Below are positions 9,005 to 18,259 of a stretch of 64,000 bases of DNA, piece by piece. The stretch covers positions 2,542,001 through 2,606,000 of the forward strand of contig NZ_CP011047.1 of the NCBI RefSeq assembly GCF_000982825.1, read 5' to 3'. The notes under the pieces were generated by a model. It worked only from the letters and a program-made list of their open reading frames with translations, was not told the origin of the DNA and searched no databases. The position numbers and the translations under genes are program-made. Positions within the stretch are counted from its first letter, which is position 1; every line of letters begins with the position of its first letter. The stretch is from Cronobacter sakazakii. Lineage in GTDB: Bacteria > Pseudomonadota > Gammaproteobacteria > Enterobacterales > Enterobacteriaceae.

Positions 9005-10357
9005 TTACTGAAACACCACCTGCGCCCAGCGCGCAAGGCCCGCGGTGACGGAGCCGAAATCATCGCCGCCCTGTACCGGGATGCCTGGCAGTTGCGCCTG
9101 CAGCGCCTCGCGGATGAGCGGTGAACGCGCGCTGCCGCCGGTGAGATAAATAACATCGGGGCGCTCGTTGCTTGCCTCAAGCGCCAGCGTCACCTGCTCA
9201 AGGATACGCTGTAGCGGCGGGTTGAGCGCCAGCGCGAGCGCCTGCTGTGTAATTTCCTGGCTCAGTTGCGGCTCAATAAACGGCAGCGCGGTCTGGCAGA
9301 GCGGGGACTGCGAGAGCGCGATTTTGCTCTCTTCCGCCGCGCGCACCAGACGGTAGCTCAGGCGTTGCCGCCACACTTTTTGCAGTAGCGCCACTTTTTG
9401 CGGCTCGCGGGCGTCGCGGGCTAAATCCGCCAGCAGGCGTCCGCAGGCGGCGCTGTAGAACTCGCTCTGCGCTGGCACGTCGTTAATCGCGCAGGCGTTC
9501 CACCATGGGAGCACCGGCAGCGCAGTGCCTTTTTCGGTTTCGCCGCCCATGCCGAGCAGCGGCATCAGCTGTTTAAACGCCAGCGCGATATCCAGATCGT
9601 TACCGCCCACGCGGCAACCGCTGTGACCGAGAAGGCTTTGATCGCGGTCGCGGCGCGCGCGCCACTGCGGGCCCATCAGCAGCAGCGAACAGTCGGTGGT
9701 GCCGCCGCCGATATCCACGACCAGCACGCGCTGCTCTTCGCTCAATGTGGCTTCAAAATCGAGACCAGCCGCGACCGGCTCATACTGAAACACCACGTCG
9801 CGAAAACCGGCGCGGCGCGCCGCGCGCTCGAGGATCCCCTGCGCCTGACGGTTGGCGTCATCGCCGCCGAGCCCCTGGAAGTTGATCGGACGGCCAATGA
9901 CCGCCTGGTCTATCTCCGCGTCCGCCTGCTGCTGCGCCGCCTGGCGAATGTGGACCATCATCGCGCAGACCAGATCTTCAAACAGCGCGACCTGTTGCGG
10001 CTTCAGCCCGCTGGCACCGAGAAACGACTTCGGCGATTTCACGAACCAGACCTCTTCCGGGTCGTCCATATACTGGCGCAGCGCGCTCAGGCCGAACTGC
10101 ACGCTGCCCGGCGTCACGTCGATGCTCTCTTCGCGGTTATAGCTCATCGCGCGGCGCAGCAGCGCCTGCGTTTCCGCGCCGCTCGCCTCGACATTCTGAT
10201 GGCGATACAGCCATTCGCTTACCGCCTCGCGCACCGGCGCGCCAATCATGGATGGCAGCAGCGTCGAGCCCTGCTCAAGCGGCAGCATTTGCGGCACGCC
10301 GTCACGCATCATCGCGACAGAACAGTTGGCGGTGCCGTAGTCAAAACCGATAAACAT
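9005..10357 (-). CDS. yegD: YegD, Hsp70/actin-fold ATPase-like protein
   Basis: 450 aa, the same length as E. coli YegD, a distant Hsp70 homologue of unknown client. The actin/Hsp70 nucleotide-binding elements are present: phosphate-1 loop (FIGFDYGTANCSVAM) at the N-terminus, phosphate-2 (VLVVDIGGGTTDCSLL) near residues 210-230 and the adenosine motif (IYLTGGSARSPLI) near 405-420. No Hsp70 substrate-binding domain follows. It converges with the toxin-antitoxin genes and diverges from alkA. In E. coli a block of other yeg genes separates yegD from mdtA; here the toxin-antitoxin module takes that place. Confidence 0.93.
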   Translation of the reverse strand: MFIGFDYGTANCSVAMMRDGVPQMLPLEQGSTLLPSMIGAPVREAVSEWLYRHQNVEASGAETQALLRRAMSYNREESIDVTPGSVQFGLSALRQYMDDPEEVWFVKSPKSFLGASGLKPQQVALFEDLVCAMMVHIRQAAQQQADAEIDQAVIGRPINFQGLGGDDANRQAQGILERAARRAGFRDVVFQYEPVAAGLDFEATLSEEQRVLVVDIGGGTTDCSLLLMGPQWRARRDRDQSLLGHSGCRVGGNDLDIALAFKQLMPLLGMGGETEKGTALPVLPWWNACAINDVPAQSEFYSAACGRLLADLARDAREPQKVALLQKVWRQRLSYRLVRAAEESKIALSQSPLCQTALPFIEPQLSQEITQQALALALNPPLQRILEQVTLALEASNERPDVIYLTGGSARSPLIREALQAQLPGIPVQGGDDFGSVTAGLARWAQVVFQ

Positions 10358-10423
10358 TCACATATTCCCCATGCCGTGAAGAAGGGGGGCGACTTTAGCG
10401 AAATGTCGCGTCGGCGGCAAATG

Positions 10424-10436
10424 GAATAACTGCGCA
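10424..10436 (+). promoter_or_regulatory. Candidate Ada-binding box upstream of alkA
   Basis: AATAACTGCGCAA fits the methylated-Ada target AAT-N6-GCAA exactly, 57 bp upstream of the alkA start. In E. coli alkA is induced by methylated Ada as part of the adaptive response to alkylation, and its promoter carries a related box. No convincing sigma-70 hexamers could be fixed downstream. TTAAGC/TTAGAA around 10459-10472 are the best -10-like runs. A seven-base match can occur by chance. Confidence 0.4.
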
Positions 10437-10492
10437 AGGCAAAAAAAGGGCGTAGCGATTAAGCTTTAGAAATCAAAAACAAAGGAGACGCT

Positions 10493-11341
10493 ATGTTTAC
10501 GCTTCGCTATCAGCCGCCTTACGACTGGCCGTGGATGTTACGCTTTCTGGGCGATCGTGCCGTGGCGGGCATTGAAGAGGTGAGCGAAAACCACTACCGG
10601 CGCACGCTGGCTATCGGCGGGTATCAGGGCTGGTTTAGCGTCACCCCGCACCCGGCGCACGCAATGGTGACGCTTGAGATGAGCGATGGCCTGCTGCCGG
10701 TGGCGGAAGAGGTGCAGTTGCGCGTGATGCGGCTGTTCGATCTGCGTTTCGACCCGATGCCCATGCTGGAGACGCTCGGGCCGCTCGCCGCCGACAAACC
10801 AGGCTTGCGGCTGCCGGGGTCGGTGGATGTGTTTGAGCAGGGCGTGCGCGCGATTCTCGGGCAACTGGTGAGCGTGGCGATGGCGGCGAAGCTGACCGGC
10901 AAAGTGGTGCAGGCGGTGGGGATGCCGCTTGAAGATGGCACCGGCTGGCGGTTTCCGACGCCTGAGGAGATGGCGCGCGCCGAGCCTGCGACGCTGAAAG
11001 CGCTCGGCATGCCGCTGATGCGCGCCGGGGCGCTTATCCAGCTCGCCCATGAACATCTGGCCGGGCGGTTTCCGCTCACCTGTCCGTCCGATGTCGCCGC
11101 GGGCGTGAAAGCGCTGACGCAACTGCCGGGCATCGGCCCCTGGACAGCAAATTATTTCGCGATGCGAGGCTGGCAGGCACCGGATATTTTTCTGCCGGAC
11201 GACTATCTGATTAAGCAGCGTTTCGCGCCGATGACGCCTGCGCAAATTCGCCGCTATGCCGCGCGCTGGCAGCCGTGGCGCACCTACGCGCTCCTGCACG
11301 TCTGGTACGCCACGGCGTGGCAGACGCCAGTCAGTGAATAG
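10493..11341 (+). CDS. alkA: AlkA, DNA-3-methyladenine glycosylase II
   Basis: 282 aa HhH-GPD superfamily base-excision repair glycosylase that removes alkylated purines such as 3-methyladenine. An N-terminal AlkA_N domain (about 1-112) is followed by the HhH-GPD fold with the hairpin LPGIGPWTANYFAMRGW (about 212-228). The catalytic aspartate lies in IFLPDDYLIKQRF, second Asp at residue 237, matching Asp238 of E. coli. A good ribosome site (AAAGGAGACGCT) precedes the ATG. Its 3' end overlaps the convergent yegE gene by 11 bp. Confidence 0.96.
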   Translation: MFTLRYQPPYDWPWMLRFLGDRAVAGIEEVSENHYRRTLAIGGYQGWFSVTPHPAHAMVTLEMSDGLLPVAEEVQLRVMRLFDLRFDPMPMLETLGPLAADKPGLRLPGSVDVFEQGVRAILGQLVSVAMAAKLTGKVVQAVGMPLEDGTGWRFPTPEEMARAEPATLKALGMPLMRAGALIQLAHEHLAGRFPLTCPSDVAAGVKALTQLPGIGPWTANYFAMRGWQAPDIFLPDDYLIKQRFAPMTPAQIRRYAARWQPWRTYALLHVWYATAWQTPVSE

Positions 11342-14300
11342 CGAAATAGCTGGTGGCAAGACGCGCGCTCAGCGCCTGCGTCTGGGCCACCGTTTCGCCA
11401 AACACCAGATCGATGCCGACATTCGCGAGCGTTTCCAGCAACGACTGCTGGTCGGCAGGCCCGGCGATAGTTTGCAGGCCGAGGCGGCGCGCGTTACCCA
11501 TCACAATCGTCAGCAGCATTTCGTCCATCAGGCTGGCATGGGCGTCGGCCACCAGATCGCTTGCCACCATAATGTAGTCGGCACACGAGGCGGAGAGATG
11601 TTCAAAAACCTCCAGCTCGCGACCGATATGGCTCAGTACAACCCGACAGCCCGCTTCACGCAGGCGCGCCAGCTGACGGCGCGCCTGCGTGGCATCCTGC
11701 ATCAGCACGTCGCTATCGATAACCAGATGCAGCAGGCGCGGCGGCAGCGGGCTCGCGGCGAGCTGCGCCAGCAGCGCATCGAGACGCTGCGCGTTTAACA
11801 GCGTCGCGCCAGAAAGCGTGAGCGCCACGCCGACGCCTTTTTGCGCCACGCTGGCGGCGTGATCCCGGAAGAAATCGGTCATCATGCGCGTATCCAGCGC
11901 CTGCATCAGCTCTGGGTCGTTAAGCCCCGCGCGGAAGCTGTGTTCTTCTATCATTTCGCCTTCGCTGGTCCACAGACGCAGCGACAGCAGCCAGAAGCTG
12001 GCGCTTTCCGGCACACGCGGTGAGGCGACGGGGCGCACCATCAGGACATGATGATGCTCGTTGATCATGCGTTGCTGCTCCTGGGGAGTCAGCGTGCCGC
12101 GGCCGCTGTGGAGTTGTTGCTGGTGCGGCTCGTAGACCGTCACCACGCCGCGCCCGGCGTTTTTCGAGGTATAACAGGCGATATCCGCCTGCGACATTAC
12201 GTCCTGCGCCTGATTATTCGAGGCGTCGATAATCGTGATCCCGGCGCTGGCGCCGATGCGGTGCAGGCGGCTCTCCCAGACAAACGGGTATTCGTTGATG
12301 GCCGCCACGATGCGCTCGCAGATGGTGCGGGCGTTCTCCAGGCTGCAATCCGGCAGCAGCAGGCCGAATTCATCGCCGCCGAGACGCGCCAGCACGTCGG
12401 TGGTGCGCAGCATTCCGAGCATCAGCGAGGCCAGTTCACGCAGCAGGGCGTCGCCCGCCGCATGTCCGGCCGAGTCGTTCACCGCTTTAAAACGGTCGAG
12501 ATCGATATAGACCAGCGCGTGGCGCTGATGGGTGTCGCTGACGCTTTGCAGTAACCGCTTGAGGTGCGTCTCAAAACTGACGCGGTTGGCGAGATGGGTG
12601 AGGGCGTCATGCGAGGCGCTGTAGCTCAGCTGGCGGAGCATTTTGCGCGACTCGGTCACGTCATGGATAACCAGCACCGAGCCGATATTTTCCCCTTCCA
12701 GCGTGCTGAGCGGCGTGATGGTGTAGTGGATATCGTAATTACCGCCGCTGCGGCAGTGCAGCACCACGTCCTGTTCAATGCCGGTCCCGGCGTGCGTGGC
12801 TTCGCCGTTGTGAATATCGTCCAGCAGCGGGCCGTTATCGCCAAAAGTGATGCGCAAAATCGTCAAGATTGACTGACCAATCGCCTCTTCCTGACGCCAG
12901 CCGCTCATCTTCTCGGCGACCGGGTTCATAAAGGTGACGTTCATATCGATATCGGTACAGATCACCGCTTCGCCGATGGAATCGAGCGTGATATGCAGGC
13001 GCTCTTTCTCCTGGAACAGCGCCTCGTTGAGCTGTTTCACCTCGGTCATGTCCATATTCACACCGAGCAGACGCTCCACTTCGCCCTGCTTATTGAGCAC
13101 GCGGTTGGCCAGCGCGCGAATGTGGCGAACGCCGTTTTTCACCTGAATGCGAAACTCAAGTTTAAACGGCATGCGCGCGCGTAGCGCCTCCTGAATCGTG
13201 GCTTCCGCGTGGGCGACATCTTCTTTCAGCAGCCGCGATTTCCACAGCTGGTAAGTGGGGCGCGTATGCGGCGGCACTTCGTAAAGCTCAAACATGCGCT
13301 GATCCCAGGCGAGCACGTCGGTGCCAAGCTCCCACTCCCAGATGCCGATGCCGCCCGCTTCGTTGGCAAGCGTGATGCGCTCCATCAGGCGCTTGTTCAC
13401 CCATTCGGTGCGCTTGAGTTCGGTAATATCTTCAACCTGGGCGATAAAATAGAGCGGTGAGCCGTCGCGCTGGCGCACGATAGAGACCGCCAGCAGTGCC
13501 CACACCACATCGCCCGCGCGGGTGTAGTAGCGTTTTTCGAGCGAGTAATTGTTTGTTTCGCCGTTTAGCAGCTTCTCCACCTGTTCCATATCGGCATGCA
13601 GATCTTCAGGGTAGGTGAGCTGCTGGAAGCTCATGTGCGCGAGTTGCTCAGGCGTATAACCGAGAAAGTTACAGAGCGCCTTGTTGACCTGCAAAAAGCC
13701 GCCTTCTGTGGAGACCAGCGCCATGCCGATGGCGGAATACTCCATCGCGTTGCGAAAGCGCGTTTCGCTCTCGGTAATCAGCTTGCGCTCTTCGCGCGAG
13801 GCGTACATCACCATGGTCATGACGTTCGCGGGCAGCAGAATCATCAAAAACGGCAGCCACGGCGCGTTGACCACCATGCCCTGATGGGGCAAATCCAGCA
13901 GCGCGGGGTTAGTGGCAATAACGAAAGAAACCATCATGACGGTGGCGAGAAAGACGGTAAACGCCTCCAGGCGCGGCAGGCGGATGGCGCTCCACATCAG
14001 CAGCACAATCACAAAAGTAAACGGCCACGGCATATAGTGGAGCGCGAGCCAGCTGCACAGCAGCGTAACGCACAGTGTCGCCAGGCTTTCGGCCAGCAGG
14101 CGGGGGCTGCGGTGGCGCAACAGATAGCGCGCTTTAAACAGCAGGCCGAGCGGCACCAGCGCCAGCGCGCCGATGGTTTCCGATAAGATCCACACCAGCG
14201 CCAGGCGCAGCGTCACGTGACCCTCGCTGATAGCCGCCAGCAATAAGCCGCCCACCAGAGGCGGCACCACGGCGCTGGCGAATGCCAGCCGCAGCCAGTT

Positions 14301-14669
14301 ATTTAAGTTTTTAAGCGGGTTATACCAGGGCAGCAGTTTGCGCAGCAGTATGGCGCCCACCAGCGCTTCGACGATGTTTATCGCGGTATACGAAAGCTCA
14401 AGGTGCCCAGGCGGGAACAGCGTCAGCGTCGCGAGCACCGTGCCTGCGCCGCAGACCAGCGCGATCGGCACCCACAGGCGCAGGGCGTGGCGAAAGAACG
14501 CAACCATCATAATGGAGGTCGGGAACCACAGCGGGGCCAGCAGCGTGTCGAATAGCGTCAGCTCAAGCGAGAAGAGCGTAAAAATATAAGTCAGCAAGCC
14601 AAGACTGACTAAGCGCAGCAAAGGATGCGGCGTGGCCGCCAGCTCCTGCTTGTTCTTTTTTTTAATCAT
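11331..14669 (-). CDS. dgcE: YegE (DgcE), MASE1-PAS-GGDEF diguanylate cyclase with degenerate EAL
   Basis: About 1112 aa inner-membrane c-di-GMP signalling protein; in E. coli YegE/DgcE feeds curli control through CsgD. Domains in order: an N-terminal MASE1 membrane region (about 20-300, eight or more hydrophobic segments), three PAS/PAC segments (about 300-670, first FRNAMEYSAIGMALV) and a GGDEF domain with intact RLGGDEFGLLLP (about 765). A C-terminal EAL-like domain lacks a recognisable EAL signature, so phosphodiesterase activity is unlikely. The start MIKKKNKQEL at 14669 is chosen because it aligns with the E. coli N-terminus; the frame also has an upstream ATG at 14720. Confidence 0.94.
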   Translation of the reverse strand: MIKKKNKQELAATPHPLLRLVSLGLLTYIFTLFSLELTLFDTLLAPLWFPTSIMMVAFFRHALRLWVPIALVCGAGTVLATLTLFPPGHLELSYTAINIVEALVGAILLRKLLPWYNPLKNLNNWLRLAFASAVVPPLVGGLLLAAISEGHVTLRLALVWILSETIGALALVPLGLLFKARYLLRHRSPRLLAESLATLCVTLLCSWLALHYMPWPFTFVIVLLMWSAIRLPRLEAFTVFLATVMMVSFVIATNPALLDLPHQGMVVNAPWLPFLMILLPANVMTMVMYASREERKLITESETRFRNAMEYSAIGMALVSTEGGFLQVNKALCNFLGYTPEQLAHMSFQQLTYPEDLHADMEQVEKLLNGETNNYSLEKRYYTRAGDVVWALLAVSIVRQRDGSPLYFIAQVEDITELKRTEWVNKRLMERITLANEAGGIGIWEWELGTDVLAWDQRMFELYEVPPHTRPTYQLWKSRLLKEDVAHAEATIQEALRARMPFKLEFRIQVKNGVRHIRALANRVLNKQGEVERLLGVNMDMTEVKQLNEALFQEKERLHITLDSIGEAVICTDIDMNVTFMNPVAEKMSGWRQEEAIGQSILTILRITFGDNGPLLDDIHNGEATHAGTGIEQDVVLHCRSGGNYDIHYTITPLSTLEGENIGSVLVIHDVTESRKMLRQLSYSASHDALTHLANRVSFETHLKRLLQSVSDTHQRHALVYIDLDRFKAVNDSAGHAAGDALLRELASLMLGMLRTTDVLARLGGDEFGLLLPDCSLENARTICERIVAAINEYPFVWESRLHRIGASAGITIIDASNNQAQDVMSQADIACYTSKNAGRGVVTVYEPHQQQLHSGRGTLTPQEQQRMINEHHHVLMVRPVASPRVPESASFWLLSLRLWTSEGEMIEEHSFRAGLNDPELMQALDTRMMTDFFRDHAASVAQKGVGVALTLSGATLLNAQRLDALLAQLAASPLPPRLLHLVIDSDVLMQDATQARRQLARLREAGCRVVLSHIGRELEVFEHLSASCADYIMVASDLVADAHASLMDEMLLTIVMGNARRLGLQTIAGPADQQSLLETLANVGIDLVFGETVAQTQALSARLATSYFAIH

Positions 14670-14838
14670 TACCACATAATCCGCATAGGCATTGCCGTCA
14701 GGTGCAATACCCGAACGCATCAGGAAAAATGTTTCGGTTATGCTAGTACAAACAATTTACAATTCCTATGGCGTCTGCTCATAAATTAACTGTGGTGAAT
14801 AATAAAAAGCGCACCGCTCCGTTTGCGCCTCGCTTAAT

Positions 14839-14864
14839 CCCTGTTTGCATAGCCAAAAACAGGG
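14839..14864. repeat. Inverted repeat in the yegE-udk intergenic region
   Basis: Arms CCCTGTTT (14839-14846) and AAACAGGG (14857-14864) are separated by 10 bases in the ~350-bp spacer between divergent yegE and udk. A CTTTTC run follows on the plus strand, too weak to call a terminator. The rest of the spacer (14670-15020) shows only the candidate udk promoter and no further gene. Confidence 0.4.
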
Positions 14865-14947
14865 CTTTTCACCTGCCATGCGCGACAGAATTTGCGCACT
14901 TATTCTCACGATTGCAGCATCGACTGGTATCAATTTCGTGAAATCCC

Positions 14948-14953
14948 TATAAT
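14948..14953 (+). promoter_or_regulatory. Candidate -10 element of the udk promoter
   Basis: A perfect TATAAT lies 67 bp upstream of the udk start. The hexamer 17 bp upstream is TGGTAT, a poor -35, so this would need an activator or rely on the strong -10. It is the only good -10 in the spacer in this orientation. Confidence 0.4.
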
Positions 14954-15020
14954 TGCCGCGTCTGACGCGACGGCGTCACCCTTCCTTTTCTCTTTATTAT
15001 GTAAACCAGGTCGCTAATTT

Positions 15021-15662
15021 ATGACTGACAAGTCCCATCAATGCGTCATCATCGGCATCGCCGGCGCATCGGCTTCAGGTAAAAGCCTTATCGCAAGTAC
15101 CCTCTATCGGGAGCTGCGTGAGCAGGTCGGTGATGAACACATTGGTGTTATTCCAGAAGACAGCTATTACAAGGATCAAAGCCATCTGTCCATGGAGGAG
15201 CGGGTTAAAACCAACTACGACCATCCGAACGCGATGGATCACAACCTGCTGTTTCAACACCTGCAAATGCTCAAAGCAGGTAAACCCATTGAGCTGCCGG
15301 TTTACAGCTACGTGGAGCACACCCGTACCGCGCAGACGGTACATATCGAACCGAAAAAGGTGATTATTCTGGAAGGGATCCTGCTGCTCACCGACGCGCG
15401 TCTGCGTGAAGAGATGAATTTCTCGATTTTCGTCGATACCCCGCTCGATATCTGCCTGATGCGCCGCATTAAGCGTGACGTCAACGAGCGCGGCCGTTCT
15501 ATGGACTCTGTGATGACGCAGTATCAGAAAACGGTGCGCCCGATGTTCCTGCAATTTATCGATCCTTCCAAGCAGTACGCCGATATCATCGTGCCGCGCG
15601 GAGGTAAAAACCGCATCGCTATCGATATTCTCAAGGCGAAAATCAGCCAGTTCTTTGAATAA
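15021..15662 (+). CDS. udk: Udk, uridine/cytidine kinase
   Basis: 213 aa pyrimidine salvage kinase phosphorylating uridine and cytidine with GTP or ATP. The P-loop GIAGASASGKS is at residues 12-22. The EDSYYKDQSHLSMEERVKTN segment and the lid/NMP region (RRIKRDVNERGRS) are as in E. coli Udk, and the length is the same. It is followed by a long palindrome and then dcd on the same strand, which links pyrimidine salvage with dCTP deamination. Confidence 0.97.
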   Translation: MTDKSHQCVIIGIAGASASGKSLIASTLYRELREQVGDEHIGVIPEDSYYKDQSHLSMEERVKTNYDHPNAMDHNLLFQHLQMLKAGKPIELPVYSYVEHTRTAQTVHIEPKKVIILEGILLLTDARLREEMNFSIFVDTPLDICLMRRIKRDVNERGRSMDSVMTQYQKTVRPMFLQFIDPSKQYADIIVPRGGKNRIAIDILKAKISQFFE

Positions 15663-15697
15663 GCTGCGTTTTGCGTGTACCGTTCCAGAAGTTACCC

Positions 15698-15727
15698 TCA
15701 GGCTTTCGGCATATGCCGGAAGCCTGA
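15698..15727. repeat. 30-bp palindromic hairpin between udk and dcd
   Basis: The 30 bases form two 15-base arms that pair along their full length with a single G-T wobble; the centre is CGGCATATGCCG. No T-run follows on the plus strand (AACACATCAGG), so it is not a typical intrinsic terminator. It may protect the udk 3' end or slow read-through into dcd. The dcd ribosome site lies just after it. Confidence 0.6.
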
Positions 15728-15745
15728 ACACATCAGGAGAGTGTA

Positions 15746-16327
15746 ATGCGTCTTTGTGACCGAGATATTGAAGCCTGGCTGGATGAAGGCCGACTGGCGA
15801 TAACCCCGCGTCCGCCGGTGGAGCGCATTAACGGCGCCACGGTGGATGTGCGTCTTGGCAATAAATTCCGCACCTTCCGCGGCCATACCGCTGCGTATAT
15901 CGATTTAAGTGGCCCGAAAGATGAAGTGAGCGCGGCGCTCGATCGCGTGATGAGCGATGAAATCGTGCTTAACGACGGCGAGGCGTTTTTCCTGCATCCG
16001 GGCGAACTGGCGCTGGCGGTGACCTATGAGTCCGTCACGCTGCCGGCGGATCTGGTCGGCTGGCTCGATGGTCGTTCGTCACTGGCGCGGCTTGGATTGA
16101 TGGTGCACGTGACCGCGCACCGTATCGATCCAGGCTGGCAGGGCTGTATCGTGCTGGAGTTCTATAATTCAGGTAAGTTGCCCCTGGCGTTGCGCCCAGG
16201 CATGTTGATAGGCGCGCTCAGTTTCGAGCCGCTTTCCGGCCCGGCGGCGCGGCCTTACAACCGTCGCCAGGATGCGAAATACCGCGATCAGCAGGGTGCT
16301 GTCGCCAGCCGTATAGACAAAGACTAA
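15746..16327 (+). CDS. dcd: Dcd, dCTP deaminase
   Basis: 193 aa homotrimeric enzyme that deaminates dCTP to dUTP, the main source of dUMP for thymidylate synthesis in enterobacteria. Signature segments are INGATVDVRLGNKFRTF near the N-terminus, FLHPGELALAVTYE, the nucleotide-binding GWLDGRSSLARLGLMVH (about 107-123) and the catalytic-glutamate segment GWQGCIVLEFYNSG. The length equals the E. coli protein. A clear ribosome site (CAGGAGAGTGTA) precedes it. Confidence 0.97.
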   Translation: MRLCDRDIEAWLDEGRLAITPRPPVERINGATVDVRLGNKFRTFRGHTAAYIDLSGPKDEVSAALDRVMSDEIVLNDGEAFFLHPGELALAVTYESVTLPADLVGWLDGRSSLARLGLMVHVTAHRIDPGWQGCIVLEFYNSGKLPLALRPGMLIGALSFEPLSGPAARPYNRRQDAKYRDQQGAVASRIDKD

Positions 16328-16357
16328 GCGCCCGCGGGCCGGTCTGCAGAGGATGCC

Positions 16358-18199
16358 ATGAGACGAGTTCTGACCACGCTGATGATCTTACTGGTGGTGT
16401 TTTTCGCCGGTCTCTCCGCGCTGGTGATGCTGGTAAATCCCAACGATTTTCGCAGTTACATGATAAGCCAGGTGGAACGGCGCAGCGGCTATCAGCTCAG
16501 GCTGGACGGCCCGCTGCGCTGGCACGTCTGGCCGCAGCTCAGTATTCTCTCAGGCCGGATGAGTCTCACCGCGCCGGGGGCCAGCCAGCCGCTGGTCAGC
16601 GCCGATAACATGCGCCTCGACGTAGCGCTGTTTCCGCTGCTCTCGCATCAGCTCTCGGTACGTCAGGTCATGCTGAAAGGCGCGGTGGTTCAGCTCACGC
16701 CCCAGAGCGAAGCGCGGCATGAACCCGGCGCGCCAGTCGGGCCGAAAAACAGCGCGCCGCCGGTGGAAGATTCCCACGGCTGGTCGTTTGATATCGCCCG
16801 TCTTAAAGTCGCGGACAGCGTGCTGGTGTTCCAGCATAAAGATGATGAACAGATCACCGTTCGCAACATCAATCTGCAAATGGAGCAGAACGAGCATCAA
16901 GACGCGCAGCTTGAGCTGAGCGGCAAAGTGAGCCGCGACCAGCGCGATTTAACGCTCTCCTTGAGCGCTGCGCTCAATGCAGCCGACTATCCGCAGACGC
17001 TGAGCGCCACCGTTTCTCAGCTCTCCTGGGAACTGCGCGGCGCGGATCTGCCGCGCGATGGCATTGTGGGCAACGGCACGCTCCAGGCCCGCTGGCTTGA
17101 GGGTGACAAACGGCTGGAATTCAGCGCGCTCAACCTTAAGGCCAACGACAGCCAGCTCGCCGGGCAGGGGAGCGTGACGCTTGGCGACACGCCGGGCTGG
17201 GATCTCGATTTGCATTTCAGCGCGCTCGATCTGGAAAAACTGCTTGCGCCGGACGCCGCCACGACCACCGCCGTCGCCCAGCAGGGCCAGCAGAATGCGC
17301 GCCCGCGCCCGGTGATTGCCAATGAAGTGGAAGAGGCGCCTTATACGGGGCTGCGCGGTTTCAACGCCAGCGCCACGATTAAAGCCGACAGCGTACGCTG
17401 GCGCGGGCTGACCTTCAGCGACGTGAACGCGCAGATGCGCAACCAGGCGGGGCTGCTGACGCTCTCTGCGCTCAGCGGTAAGCTTGGCACGGGCGAGCTG
17501 TCGCTGCCGGGAACGCTGGATGCGCGTGACGATGTGCCGCAAGCGCGTTTTACGGTTAACGCGAAAGAGATTGAGGTGGGCGATATCCTGCACGCCTTTA
17601 ACTATCCTATCGCGCTGACCGGTAAAATGAGCGTTGACGGTAAGTTTCAGGGTGACCGCATCGACGCCCAGGCGTTTCGTGAAAACTGGGAAGGCGAGGC
17701 GACGCTCGCGCTCAAGGGCAGCCGCATGGAAGGGCTAAACTTCCAGCAGCTCATCCAGCAGGCGGTGGAGCGCAGCGGCGGCGGCGTGAGCGCGCGTGAA
17801 GATTTCGACAACGCCACCACGCTCGACAGCTTCACCACGCACGCGACGCTGGATCACGGCGAGCTCACGCTTGATGAGATGCAGGGGCAATCGTCGCTGC
17901 TGGCCTTAAGCGGCGAGGGCTCGCTCGATCTGGTGCGTGAACAGTGCGACACACGCTTTAAGGTTCAGGTGACGGACGGCTGGAAAGGCGACGACAAACT
18001 GGTGCAGTGGCTGAAAACCACGCCGGTGCCGCTGCGGGTTTACGGCCCGTGGAACGCGCTTAACTACAATCTTCAGGTTGACCAGTTACTGCGTAAACAT
18101 CTGCAGAATGAAGCGAAGCGCCGTCTGAGTGACTGGAGCGAGCGTCACAAAGACAGCAGTGACGCGAAGGATGTGAAAAAACTGCTCGATAAGCTCTAA
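16358..18199 (+). CDS. asmA: AsmA, outer-membrane assembly / AsmA-like lipid transport family
   Basis: 613 aa (E. coli 617). A single N-terminal transmembrane anchor (LTTLMILLVVFFAGLSALVM) leaves a large periplasmic beta-rich AsmA domain. In E. coli asmA was found through suppressors of assembly-defective OmpF and affects LPS levels; family members are thought to help lipid transport between membranes. It starts 30 bp after dcd, as in E. coli, and shares a bidirectional terminator with yegH. Confidence 0.95.
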   Translation: MRRVLTTLMILLVVFFAGLSALVMLVNPNDFRSYMISQVERRSGYQLRLDGPLRWHVWPQLSILSGRMSLTAPGASQPLVSADNMRLDVALFPLLSHQLSVRQVMLKGAVVQLTPQSEARHEPGAPVGPKNSAPPVEDSHGWSFDIARLKVADSVLVFQHKDDEQITVRNINLQMEQNEHQDAQLELSGKVSRDQRDLTLSLSAALNAADYPQTLSATVSQLSWELRGADLPRDGIVGNGTLQARWLEGDKRLEFSALNLKANDSQLAGQGSVTLGDTPGWDLDLHFSALDLEKLLAPDAATTTAVAQQGQQNARPRPVIANEVEEAPYTGLRGFNASATIKADSVRWRGLTFSDVNAQMRNQAGLLTLSALSGKLGTGELSLPGTLDARDDVPQARFTVNAKEIEVGDILHAFNYPIALTGKMSVDGKFQGDRIDAQAFRENWEGEATLALKGSRMEGLNFQQLIQQAVERSGGGVSAREDFDNATTLDSFTTHATLDHGELTLDEMQGQSSLLALSGEGSLDLVREQCDTRFKVQVTDGWKGDDKLVQWLKTTPVPLRVYGPWNALNYNLQVDQLLRKHLQNEAKRRLSDWSERHKDSSDAKDVKKLLDKL

Positions 18200-18223
18200 G
18201 AGCTATCACACAATAACTCACAC

Positions 18224-18254
18224 AAAAAAGCGGCCCTGATGGCCGCTTTTTTTA
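18224..18254. terminator. Bidirectional intrinsic terminator, asmA/yegH
   Basis: Stem AGCGGCC (18229-18235) and GGCCGCT (18241-18247) with loop CTGAT has an A-run before it and a T-run after it, so it can end transcription from both convergent genes. It lies 24 bp after the asmA stop and just before the yegH stop. Confidence 0.9.
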
Positions 18255-18259
18255 TGGCG

